This document shows, in pieces, positions 1 to 9,876 of a stretch of DNA of 33,305 nt. This DNA comes from Cudoniella acicularis (taxonomy: Eukaryota > Ascomycota > Leotiomycetes > Helotiales > Helotiaceae). A program made the translations under genes and the position numbers. The notes below the pieces were generated by a model, which saw only the letters and a program-made list of their open reading frames with translations, was not told where the DNA came from and did not search any database. How positions within the stretch are numbered: the stretch's first letter is position 1; each line of letters begins with the position of its first letter. The stretch is from assembly GCA_013054445.1 (NCBI GenBank), contig JAAMPI010000525.1, forward strand, positions 1 to 33,305, read 5' to 3'.

Positions 1-2834
1 ACTCTTCGTTTCCACCACTACTAAATAGATAATTCCGTCCGTACCATTGAAGATGTTGAATCCCGGCGGTATGTTTTTGGATAACTGCCGAGCAAGAAAA
101 ATCGTGTCCAAAAGTTGTTCCAACATCCTCATACCGCCAGATTCGAATAGATGTATCCTCAGCTCCAGTTGCGATGAACTCATAATCTGGTGAAACCGCA
201 CAGACTTTGATTTCTCTTCCGTGACCGCCTTGCTTGGCGATTTGATGAGATGGCTTGGTCTGAGAGTGGGTATAGAACTTCGAAGCCTTAGTGTAAAGAA
301 AATGACCTCCCCCTTCAACAATATTCAAGGGCGAGTATGCATAGCTCCTGTGTGCCCCACCACACTCTACGTTCATAACCTCGTACTGCTTAGTTTCGTT
401 CCAAACGACAAAATTCTTGCCCCTAAAACCGTAGAGAACAAGATCGCTACCTTGAAACCAGGCAGACTCGATCATGGGTCCAAAAGGAGGACTACCATGA
501 TGAACAGGAAGAATGTCCGCAGTCTTGATTGAACCATCTGTGTTGCGGGTAATCATGCAAGAAAATATTGAGTAAAGTCCATTGCGTCTCGTTGTCAGAA
601 AGTAGAACTTTGCCGAATTTGACCCCGAATTTGAACAGAGAGCCAAGATGGTAGTAATGGCATCTCCCGAGCCACTGTCAGGATCTTTCCAGCTACACAT
701 TGGTGTTTCCTTATCCAGGGGATTATAAATTGCAAGTGAGCCGTTTCTGGAACCAAGAACAAGTAAATGATTGCAACAACCGGCACTTGTGACAACAAAT
801 TTGTCGAGAAGCTTGTATGAGCATCGTGTGAATAGTTGCGCCCCATCCAGGCTAGTAAGCTTGATCAAAAAAGATATTGCAACATTGGTAGCCAGAGTCG
901 TCGCTAGTATCTGGAAGCTTCCCGTAGGCTGATAAAAAATGCCGAACATATCAGCAACTTTACCCTCGACTATTCCCACCTCTATAACAGGCTTGTCATT
1001 TTGTCGGGCGTAAATTTTTCCATTAGCACCAGCTAGAAAAGCAAGACCAACTTCTGGAAACCCTTTGACGACAGCATATGACTTGAGGTCCATTTTGCCT
1101 GATTCTGGGAGGGAGATCTCAGTCCATCGAGGAGTTCCATCGAGGTTGCATTCCAAGATTCTCCCAAAGGTAGTGGTCGCCAGGAATTGATTCTCGGATA
1201 CAAAAGCATACCGATTAAAAGTATCTTGAGGCGCCTTTTTTTATTTTCCTGTTCTTTGGTCTGGTGTCAACTCTAGGTGCCCTGATAGCCTCGTCTCTCA
1301 TAACATCTTGTGTATAATCCACCAAAGATTCAGTATCTGGATTAGATGGACAGAAATCTTTGAATACTTCATCTAGATCCCATACTCTAAAGGCGTTATA
1401 ACCACTTTTATTGGCGATGTTTGCGCTGTAGATGGAAATCTTGCCGTCTGCGCCTCCCGTAGCGACATTGTGGAGCTTGTGCCCTGAGATCCATAAAGCC
1501 GTTGACCAGATATGCTTACCACTGTGGAAGGCGTAGATATCCGTTTGAGTAAGCTTAGCTTTCAGTGGTGTGAATACCTCGGTATCCATCGATTTGCTCA
1601 CCGTTTCCAATTCCGGAGTGGCGGATTCCGAATCAAAGTTCAGTGCCCATTGTTGCGTTGTCGCATCTTCTCCAAAAGAGAGGATGGAAAGGAACGAGAG
1701 TCCGAGTACGCTTGAAGTCTCAACGAGGAACTTCACCCGCCAGATCCTTGAAGCGTGACCCATTACCGTCGCAACACATCTTTCAACTGAGGATTGAGTA
1801 CTGGCTAGCTCGTTGTTCTCCCCGAATCCTGTCTCTCGCAATAACACAACATCTTTACACTGTTGCGTTGTGTTTGACGCTTTGGAGAGATCCCAAACAC
1901 GTATTGTACGATCATCGCTGCAACTGGCGAGCAGTCTTGCACCAAACATTCCCGGGTGCTCTATTGGTGGTGAGATATTGACACCGAATATAGAGCCTTC
2001 ATGCCCGGTGAATGTGAATAAGATTTCTGTACCGCAAACTGAAAATGCGCCATTTTCAGACGATGTGCTTCGCCAAACAATGATTTCTCCAAAAACTGTT
2101 CCAGCTGCTACCAAAACGCAACTTGGGGTGTCCCAAACAACGTGTGCCGAATACAAAATCGACTTGGATGGCGAAGGCAGTTCTTCTAGCAAAGGGACCT
2201 CGCCATTTTGACCAACCTTGGCACGGATAACGGTGTTGTGTGCTGTGACAAGGACGCAGCTCCCATCATTCTGAGGGGATATGGCTGCATCAAGGATCCA
2301 GTCTGATACCAATTTGGCATTTCCGGCGAGGCTAGCAACACCATAACTTAAAAAATCATCAAGCTTATTTTCCGTCAGCAATAAGATGGATTTCCCACCC
2401 CATATGACAACTTTCAAGTCATGCGCATGACACAAGCTCTCGTTTATCGTAATTCCATGAATGACTTGTTCTTGGAATACCTCACACTGAAAGACTAATT
2501 CCAGTCTTTCTGCTTCGAAGACCTTTAAGAAAGATCCTTCCCCAGCAAAGACCAAGAGTTTTCCGCTTGAACTGCTACAGAACGCAAGACCTGTCACGGG
2601 ATTGAGCGTATGATCATGCTAGATTTCCGTCAGCCTTGGGACTCTTCTTGCGACCTCCAGGTACAAGAAAACTTGGTCGACATGGCCCGAGGGCTTTTCA
2701 ACGATGTAGAAAGGCAAAAGCGATCGTTCGCGAAGCCAAAGATTAGACTTGCAATAAGGAAAGCACAAGCAAAAGTAGGATATACGCAGTGACGGATTAG
2801 GATACAGAGGATTGTGACTAACCTGGATCGACAT
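1..2834 (-). CDS. WDR6/Trm734 (Rtt10)-like WD40 protein, 3' end beyond window, one frameshift
   Basis: WD40 scaffold of the WDR6/Trm734 family. In yeast and human this family partners the Trm7/FTSJ1 methyltransferase for 2'-O-methylation of tRNA position 34, in the cytoplasm. I join exon 1 (2823-2834, Met-Ser-Ile-Gln) to exon 2 (2618 downwards). The 204-nt intron 2619-2822 has donor GTTAGT, a CTGAC branch and acceptor TAG. The mature N-terminus then carries the family-typical LNPVTGLAF followed by LLVFAGEGSFLKVF. WD signatures include ASCSDDRTIRVWDL and ATGAEDTSIRIW. At 1217-1220 the TTTT of the coding strand puts TAA in frame directly after ...GASRYF. Dropping one T restores NRYAFVSENQFLATTTFGRI and an uninterrupted frame to base 1. 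The corrected product is about 876 residues so far. Family is fairly sure. The frameshift is probably a sequence error. The start rests on the inferred intron. Confidence 0.85.
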
Positions 2835-3006
2835 TGAAAGACTTTGTTTCTCGAGCGCAGATTTTCAGAGCGGAGTTGTGAAAGTTTTATGCCGAACCGA
2901 GCGTGCACAAATCCAAGCGAGACCCTGTCCCACTGGCAGGTTCAACACCAAGTTACTTCGTACAATCACTACTTTTCTGTTATCGTAAGCCACATCAAGC
3001 GCAAAC

Positions 3007-3870
3007 ATGGAAGCCTATCTATCGAGTCTTTTTGGATTGTAGGGGAAGAGGGCTTTAATTACTGGTGACACCAGAGGCATTGGGAGAGGTCTGACCATTG
3101 CTTTGTACCTCTGATGCTCATGCTCCAATATTTCAGCACTGACAGTCTCCAGAGCTTCTGCTGGCGCCGACCTCATTCTCCTCGCACGGGACCCAGACTC
3201 GCAAGCAGTCTCTTCAACGATCTCTAAAATAAGATCTCTCGATCACCATTGCGAAGTTTACGAATGCGATCTATCCGACAGACCTACTCTCTTATCTATT
3301 GTGCCTTAATTAGTTCGCGATGGCCACGAAATCGACATCTTCGTCCATTCCGGAGGACTACAACACCGCTGCGCCGCAGAAGACTTCCCAGATGCGAATT
3401 GGGACGAAATAATAGGTGTTAATCTCACGTCGGGCTTCCAATTAAGCAGAGAGTTGGCAAAACATTGGCTCAATACAACATTGAGCAATGCTACTTCGGC
3501 GTCATCGATTGCTGGGAAGAAGAAAATCGGTTTTATTGCTAGCATGACGACATTCACAGGGAGTATGAACATATCAGCTTATGCGGCAAGCAAAGGTGCC
3601 ATAGGCCAATTGACTAAAGCCTTCAACAACGAGTGGATGAGTAAAGGAATCAATATTAATTCAATCGCCCCTGGGTACATCGCTACAGACCTGACAAACG
3701 ACCTCAAAGATGGATCAGAAACAGAGAGAAAAATTATAGACAGGGTACCGGCTGGAAGGTGAGGGGTACCGAAAGACTTGGCCGGGTCAGTGATCCATCT
3801 CTGCTCCAGGAATGGAGATTACATAGGTGGTGAAGTACACGCTGTTGATGGTAGATATGTAGGACGGTAA
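3007..3870 (+). pseudogene. Decayed short-chain dehydrogenase/reductase (SDR)
   Basis: Classical SDR reading frame broken by three stops. From ATG 3007 the frame reads MEAYLSSLFGL, then TAG (3040-3042), then GKRALITGDTRGIGRG, the Rossmann TGxxxGxG motif. A 48-nt intron (3105-3152, donor GTACCT, CTGAC, acceptor CAG) joins LTIAL to ASAGADLILLARD. TAA lies at 3307-3309 between SIVP and LVRDGHEIDIF. TGA at 3760-3762 takes the place of the usual Trp in PAGR(W)GVPKDLAGS. The frame then runs to GGEVHAVDGRYVGR and TAA at 3868-3870. The catalytic set is still recognisable: Ser in FIASMTTFTG and Tyr/Lys in YAASK. No frame change is needed apart from the intron, so the damage is purely nonsense. It lies head-to-head with the WDR6-like gene, 172 bp between starts. 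Substrate unknown. A fragment from about 3454 could still be translated, but it lacks the cofactor half. Confidence 0.8.
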
Positions 3871-4989
3871 TTTATTTCTGCGAGCAACGCGATACCGGTG
3901 CAATGTTACCAAATCTCCATCGAGTGATTTGGAGGGATCTGAAAAACGTGCCCTTGTTCGCCATTTGTTGTGAGTTGCATGCATCATTCATTCATTAGCG
4001 GTCTTGACATCACAAAAGGCTCAAGAACCTCCTCCGTCTATTAAAATCAAACTTTTCGAAGGTAACTTGCCTCCTGTAGAACTTTTCCACTTCACCAGAG
4101 GAAGACCCAACCGCCTTATGTTACCCTGGGCCTTGTTTGTCAATACCACCTTAGTATGAAGAACTGGTGAGGACTACAGCGTTAACGCTCCATTCTATAT
4201 CCCGCTTACAATGAGTTGCACTCGAAAATCTATTACTTTGACTCAAGCAATTCATAGGTTATGAGCAGTTAGAGCGTCGGGGAGCTCTACGGTGAGAATT
4301 ATTCAAACCAAAACCTTCCTTTATTGTCACATGCCAAACCACGACATCGCCCTATCTAATCTTTCCAATATGTTTGAAGTACGACTCTGGACCTAGAGGA
4401 ATCTGCACGGTAATCTTGCAACGTCGATACCTGGGCAATGGGCTTTTTAAACCCAATGAAGCTATTTGTCTAATCCTTCATGGGGGCAATTCGGGAAACT
4501 TGGACTGAGTCTGGCCCTGAAGGCGGCACCACCGGAGAAAAATCCTTTATACCTAGGTAGCTTTGCTGAATAAAAATTTCAGTCCTACAAAGCACATATC
4601 CAAGGCCAATAGATAATAACAGGCTGTGATCTTTGTTACTCTCTTCCCCACTGCGAATAAATAAGTCGACCGTTAGGCTTCAGATTTTGTGCTAGTAATG
4701 TAGGCACAAGGATAAAGTCATGTAATTTATGCAGGGTCAGTGACGTTGCCACGCAGCCCTCGGTACGAAATATTTTATTTCCATGTGAAAGAACTAAAGT
4801 CTGAAACACATCAGCACATCAGTCATCAGCAGGTTCAGCAGCCTTAATCCTTCGCAAGATCAGGCTCCGTGCAAACTGTTGGGGAATCCACATGCGCGTC
4901 ACCAATTCCCATCGCGATATAAAACGCGATCCAGCCAAACTGGAGCTCCGAAAGTTGTCCAGAATCACCATCATTAACCCGAAGCCGCC
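3871..4989. other. Intergenic, no gene seen
   Basis: About 1.1 kb of AT-leaning DNA between the SDR pseudogene and the hydrolase. Only short shadow frames are open. I see no protein family, RNA gene or repeat. The last few hundred bases presumably hold the hydrolase promoter. Confidence 0.6.
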
Positions 4990-6657
4990 ATGATCGGAAC
5001 TTCCAAGTCGGAATACTATTTCATACAACTGTGTATCGTTGGATTGCATTATCTTGCTCCTCTTGCCCTTCTCTACTGTTTCTTAAACATCATCCTATAT
5101 GGATTCAAGGCAGCAACCTATCGAGTTCCTCTCGTCATCGAGAGCATAGCTGTGGCAGAAGCTGCATTTTTCCTATTCGTCTATGTCCCTTATCGCAGGT
5201 ACCTCCAACGCGAAGCAGTCCATCCTCCTCCACCAACGCGCGAAGAACGACGAGAACTTTTCCGACTATGCAACGAGAACATTTTGGATGCGGAGGCGTA
5301 TCTCCAAAAGTGGTTTCTTGGGGCAGATATAACGGAGATAAAGAAGGAGAACGTCAAGGAGTTCTTCCTGTGGGCATTTTTCAACCGCGGAGGGCCCCCG
5401 GGAGACGACGATGAAGAATTAGAAGAATATGTCTTTGCGACAGAGAAGCTGTTGGGTAGACCGATCGAGCCTGGCAGAGGGAATGCCAAATGTCTGCGTC
5501 TAACTCTTGATCGAGTCGAAATGCTGCATCGCAGCTTGGTTTGGTACATTGTATGTGCCTCATTCGTCGTATTGCTTCTCCAGTGGCTAATGTGTAATAC
5601 CTAGTGTGTTGGCTTCGTTGACTTTCTCACTTACACGAGACTGCTCTTCCACGGCTTTCATTTCCATCGCACTGGCCTTTCTCGATTCTTCACCCTCTTC
5701 CCTTTCCGATGGCAGACCTTATTCACGACCTACCGCTCCCCTGCTAAACATACAACATACTGGCATAGACCTCACACATCATCCACAAAACTACCTATTG
5801 TCTTCATTCATGGGATCGGGATCGGCCTCTATCCTTATACGAATTTTCTCAATGAACTTAATTCGACCGCCGGCGTGGAGTCATCCGACCCTGATGAACA
5901 AGTAGGAATTATTGCCATCGAAATAATGCCTGTTTCGTTCCGAATTACGCACCACGCCTTAGGTCGGGAAGAGATGTGTGTTGAGATTGATCAAATACTG
6001 GTAGAGCACTTTGGACCAGAACAAAAATTTATTCTCGCATCGCATTCCTACGGAACGGTTATCTCAACTCATCTCCTAAAAACTTCATCAATTGCAAAAC
6101 GAATTGGGCCAGTCGTTCTAATCGATCCTGTCTCCATATTGCTTCATTTACCAGATGTTGCCTACAACTTCACCCGCAGGAAGCCTAGCGGTGCAAATGA
6201 GCATCAGTTATATTATTTCGCCAGCATGGATATGGGGGTTAGTCACACCTTGAGCCGACACTTTTTCTGGAATGAGAATGTTTTATGGAAGCAGGATTTG
6301 AAGGGTCGAAAGACAACAGTTAGTCTCAGTGGCAGAGATCTTATCGTGGATACAGAGGCTGTCGGGAGATACTTGAGCGACCAACCAAAATCCGCAATTG
6401 AAATCGGCTACAGAGACGAAGTGCCGGACCTTATTGATACCCAAGAACGTACCGACTCCGAACCCATATTAGCAGGAGACCATCTATTTGAAGCGGGCCC
6501 TGATTTGCAAGAAGAGGAGTGGAAATCACGCCCCTGGCGCGGAACGGGTATCGATGTTTTGTGGTTTAAAGAATTGGACCACGCCCAAATTTTCGATAGT
6601 CCCGCATCAAGACGGAGACTAATCGGCGCGATCAGGACATATTGCGAAGGCGAATAG
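4990..6657 (+). CDS. Membrane-anchored alpha/beta hydrolase (fungal)
   Basis: Two exons, 4990-5550 and 5605-6657, encode 537 residues. The 54-nt intron 5551-5604 has donor GTATGT, a GCTAATG branch and acceptor TAG. It joins LVWYI to CVGFVDFLTYTRLLFHGFHF in phase 0. Two hydrophobic stretches near residues 9-37 and 48-67 (YFIQLCIVGLHYLAPLALLY and VIESIAVAEAAFFLFVYV) suggest membrane attachment. The C-terminal half is an alpha/beta hydrolase. IVFIHGIGIGLYPY (about residue 250) would form the oxyanion loop. ASHSYGTV carries nucleophile Ser335 in a SxSxG-like elbow with Ser in place of the first Gly. LIDPVS gives a candidate acidic residue, and ELDHAQIF a candidate catalytic His513. Lipase/esterase-type chemistry is inferred and the substrate is unknown. 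Start chosen as the first ATG leading into the membrane segment. Confidence 0.85.
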
Positions 6658-7043
6658 GGATTTAATATTGAAAGAAAATTTGGAGATGGCGAGAGCGCGA
6701 CGATTGACGGTCCCAGCGCTATCTTCTAGTTACCACCTGTCAATAAAGTAGGATTCTAAGTTACCTTAAGGCGATCGAGTCTAAGAGGTCAAACCAGACC
6801 CAAAGGTAGATTGCTCGAGCTAGATCATTACGACGGAATGACACACTTGTGATGTTTTACAATGCTCATCGCAACAACCGATTTTTTTTCCAAGTATATA
6901 ATTCTTGTCCTAACTGTGATCGATCATTTCGTCCCTCCCAGCCAAAAACCACAAGAATCGCCGAATACACCCTCGAAAGTTCCAGCACATTCACCGTCTT
7001 ATACCCAATATCCCTCAAGTTAAATAAAGATCACCAGTCCGAA
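6658..7043. other. Intergenic region, probable promoter of the small membrane-protein gene
   Basis: 386 bp without a supported gene. An open frame starting at 6849 runs into the next gene's first exon and looks like leader sequence. A TATATAA string lies at about 6895-6901. Nothing else is recognised. Confidence 0.5.
6895..6901 (+). promoter_or_regulatory. Possible TATA element
   Basis: TATATAA about 145 bp upstream of the ATG at 7044, followed by an ATTCTTGTCC pyrimidine stretch. The position suits a fungal promoter with a leader of about 100 nt, but such strings are common by chance in AT-rich spacer. Confidence 0.25.
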
Positions 7044-7488
7044 ATGGCGCCAATATTTGAGAAAATTCCTAAAAACATCTTTGACTTCACTTACAGACAA
7101 GTAAGCCTTACCCGCTACCACAATAATAAATTTTAAATATACTAACTAATCTATCTAGAAATTCACTATAGCACCCTACATTGTCCTTGCAGCTCTTGGC
7201 TGGTTTGGCATCTTAATTGTGCTCGGATTCATAATATACATGGTATGGAAATATATAAGGATCAACACTCAGAGCACGATCATTGCCGTTTATCCCCCAG
7301 CGCAGATTCCGCTTCCTATTGACTATCCTGCTGTCGAAGAAGCATTTAATGGAGACGACGAGACAAACTTCATGAGACGTGAGGATGAAACAAGGGAATT
7401 GTTAGAAAGAATTTGGAATGAGGGGTATGGAACCATGAAAAATCGTATCATTTCACCGCCGGCTAGTATTCGGAGAGGCCCGCTTTGA
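7044..7488 (+). CDS. Small single-pass membrane protein, function unknown
   Basis: Two exons (7044-7100 and 7159-7488) encode 128 residues. The 58-nt intron has donor GTAAGC, a perfect CTAAC branch in ACTAACTAAT and acceptor TAG, phase 0. The N-terminus is MAPIFEKIPKNIFDFTYRQ. One long hydrophobic helix follows at about residues 23-49 (IAPYIVLAALGWFGILIVLG onwards), then basic KYIRI. The remaining 75 or so residues are polar and acidic, containing PAVEEAFNGDDETNFMRRED. There is no signal-peptide cleavage site or known motif that I recognise. The clean intron and strong amphipathic layout support a real gene. It follows the hydrolase on the same strand, 386 bp downstream. No function should be assigned. 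Confidence 0.65.
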
Positions 7489-8016
7489 ATTTGGCTTTCG
7501 TTGGATTGCTATTGGGATCTGGGCAGGCGTTTAGGGATGTGGGTGCAAAGTATACCACAGTGGTATTGAAGACATCAAAGTTGGATTGGACTTTTGATCT
7601 GGGTAGGCGTTTTGGGACAGCGGGAATACAGATACTACGAAGATCCAGTGATATTAAATCAATACCAAATGCAGGAGGCTCTCTTCAACTTCTTTTCACA
7701 TTGCATCGACTGAAGGCGGACCACGCCACAGACCCACAACACTTCGCAGAATAAACACCCTACTATTGTGATATATTCTCACAGATGACGAAGATTGGAA
7801 CTATTTCTCCTTTCATCTGATCCAGCCACTTGCATCTTCATCTGAGTGAGTAGATATTTAGTTCTTTTCGAGTGTTTTGTCTGGTCTCGCGAAGAAGATC
7901 ACGAAAGGGTTGTAGAGATATACGATATATAACTACTCTTTTGAATCATAGTACACAAATTATTTAAAAGTCTACTCATACTTTGCTCAAAATTTGCTGT
8001 CTCATTTCGTATGCCA
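7489..8016. other. Intergenic, convergent 3' ends
   Basis: 528 bp between the small membrane-protein gene and the MDR pseudogene, which converge here. A frame of 89 codons (7485-7754) overlaps the stop of the upstream gene and has no family features, so I take it as 3' UTR. Nothing else seen. Confidence 0.5.
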
Positions 8017-9003
8017 TTAAAGCCGTAGCTTCAATGTTGGATCAATTCTGATTACAGCTTTACCTCAAACCTTTCGTTCACTTAATGCTTTCATAGCTGG
8101 CACCACGCTCTCCAAACCATGGAAGTCGTGACCAAAAACAGTGGGTTTAATTGCACCGGTCTCCCACATTTCTTCCAACCCTTTCCAGGGCTCAATATTT
8201 TCTGCACGGTTCCGCCTTCGGTATCTCCAAAACGCTGAGTCTGTTCAGTGCCTTACTTGCTCGAGACTTGGAAAAAGGCTTACGTAACCTATCAACTGAG
8301 CTTGTCGTAACAAGATTCTGTTCATGACAATTTTCTCCATGTCTCCTTCGATTCCAGTGAACCCGAAAATCAAAATATGACCTCTCGGTTTCAGACATTT
8401 CAACCTCTTGTCCACTAGGCGGACGAGATCGTACACCACATCCACGCCATTTCCGCCGGTAAGCTCGAGAACCTCTTTGAACCATTCCAGGTTCCTTGTG
8501 TAGTTTACGTCTTCATCCGCACCAAATCGCTTCGCAATATCCAGCTTCTCTTTCGAACTCGCTATAGCTATCACTGTAGCACCAACTGCCTTCGCAATTT
8601 GCACTGCCATCAATGACAAGCCCCCAGAAGCACCATGTATAAGGACGGTTTCTCCTCTTTCTAGCCTTCCTCTCGTGATAAGAGCCCCATAGCTGACCGG
8701 GGCGGTGAAACCGAGACCTGCTACTGCGACGAAGTCCCAACAGTCTGGAATATGATGAAGTAGCGGCTCTTTAACAGAGATTTGCTCTGTGTAACTTCCT
8801 ACTTCCCCCCCCCCCCCCAAAACTCTGTCGCCGAACGAAAATTTGGAGTCTTTTGGAGCTGAGATAACTGTACCAGTGAACTCAAGTCCCAGGATGAAGG
8901 GGGGTCGGACCAAGGAGCGGTTATTCTGGTGTTACCCTCGACACTGCTGCTGATTTAGAAAACAGACGTTGAAGTGGCACTCGGCGAAAATATCAAAGCA
9001 ATT
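8017..9003 (-). pseudogene. Decayed MDR-family (quinone-oxidoreductase/zinc-type) dehydrogenase
   Basis: Reading down the minus strand, the intact core (8911 to 8284) gives RPPFILGLEFTGTVISAPK, FGDRVLGGGGEVGSYTE, the cofactor motif HGASGGLSLMAVQIAKAVGA and AKRFGADEDVNYT. This is clearly medium-chain dehydrogenase/reductase. An intron at 8235-8283 (GTAAGC...CAG) leads to RFGDTEGGT. Near 8205-8212 the frame must shift by one base to continue as AENIEPWKGLEEMWETGAIK. TGA (8065-8067) stands where Trp is expected in ERKV(W)GKAVIRID, and the frame ends at TAA 8017-8019. At the 5' side TAA (8932-8934) interrupts QQQCRG-(stop)-HQNNRS. Farther upstream only a short degenerate stretch (DIFAECHF) is readable, so the N-terminal start is lost. 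A 14-base C run (8805-8818) lies inside the core. Several independent lesions argue for a pseudogene, though the frameshift alone could be a sequence error. Confidence 0.75.
8805..8818. repeat. Mononucleotide run, 14 C (14 G on the coding strand)
   Basis: Uninterrupted C run within the MDR pseudogene core. It encodes four Gly plus flanking bases (VLGGGGEVGSY), where relatives usually have a shorter Gly segment. Such runs slip easily in replication and are misread in sequencing. Confidence 0.9.
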
Positions 9004-9876
9004 ATAACAAACTATTCTTCAAGACTCCTTTTAAAATCTCGATTATATGCATTTAAAAAATTGAAGGGGCTTTGAAGCTGAAGTGTTCCAGAGCATATGA
9101 TGCCTTGTGGCGACACAAAATTGCGTAGTAATAAAGAATCAAAATGACCGGGAGAATGACCCAATCGGTGGGTTCATTTTACTTGCCTCTTTGTTCTCAA
9201 ATAAAGCAGCAAATTCAAAGTCGGAACAGACATCACCACCATCTCTCCAAACTAGGATGAGCAGAAAGCACGAACTTTATAACGTTTGGCGTAGCGTTTT
9301 CCGGTAAAACATTGAAGTCAAATACCCGAGCAAGTGACATACGTATAATAAGTCCATGAAGTTCGCTCCCGCGGCCGCAACTTGAACGAGTACTTCACCA
9401 TCTTTTAATGACGCCAAGGGGGGTGGAACTTCAGATACTGTTATTTCGTCATAACTCTGCTTTTGGTAAGTAAATTGAACTCCATGCTTAGGAAAACTAA
9501 CGTTGACAAATTTGTCTATGCAGATAGCCTTTATTTTCGCCTTTCAGTCTCTCGAAGTTTCGAAAAGAACATATTATGTCCTACTTAAAGAGGGGTTGAG
9601 TTCTTAGAGTCGTAGCTAGCTCGGTGTTCGGCAAGGCTGACGACGAACTAATTCGGATTAGCGCAAACCATATCCCGCTCGTCTGGCTTCAAGGATCAAT
9701 TGTCTTTGAAGGTCCATCCATCCCGCCGCTGAAGCAACCTCTACCTTTTCTCCTCTCGAGTAACTCCTCTCACACACGTGCTGAGCTGTCAGCTACTGCC
9801 TAGACCTGCTCGCGACTACAAATACCACCGATCCCTCCTTTTCTCGATCTCTTCTACCTACCCACCAGCGCCCATC
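9004..9876. other. Intergenic, upstream region of Spt5
   Basis: 873 bp. Only short frames without family features are open, for example 9107-9307. The final 150 bp are pyrimidine-rich (CTCCTTTTCTCGATCTCTTC near 9835), as often seen before highly expressed fungal genes. A CACGTG hexamer lies at 9775-9780. Confidence 0.5.
9775..9780. promoter_or_regulatory. CACGTG E-box
   Basis: Palindromic CACGTG 97 bp before the Spt5 start codon. This is the core site of fungal bHLH factors such as Cbf1 and Pho4 types. Function here is only inferred from position. Confidence 0.3.

Noticed and set aside
7485..7754. 89-codon plus-strand frame after the small membrane-protein gene
   Set aside because: Overlaps the upstream stop codon, shows no domain, and fits 3' UTR better.
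9107..9307. 66-codon frame upstream of Spt5
   Set aside because: Low-complexity, no family features, no splice partner.
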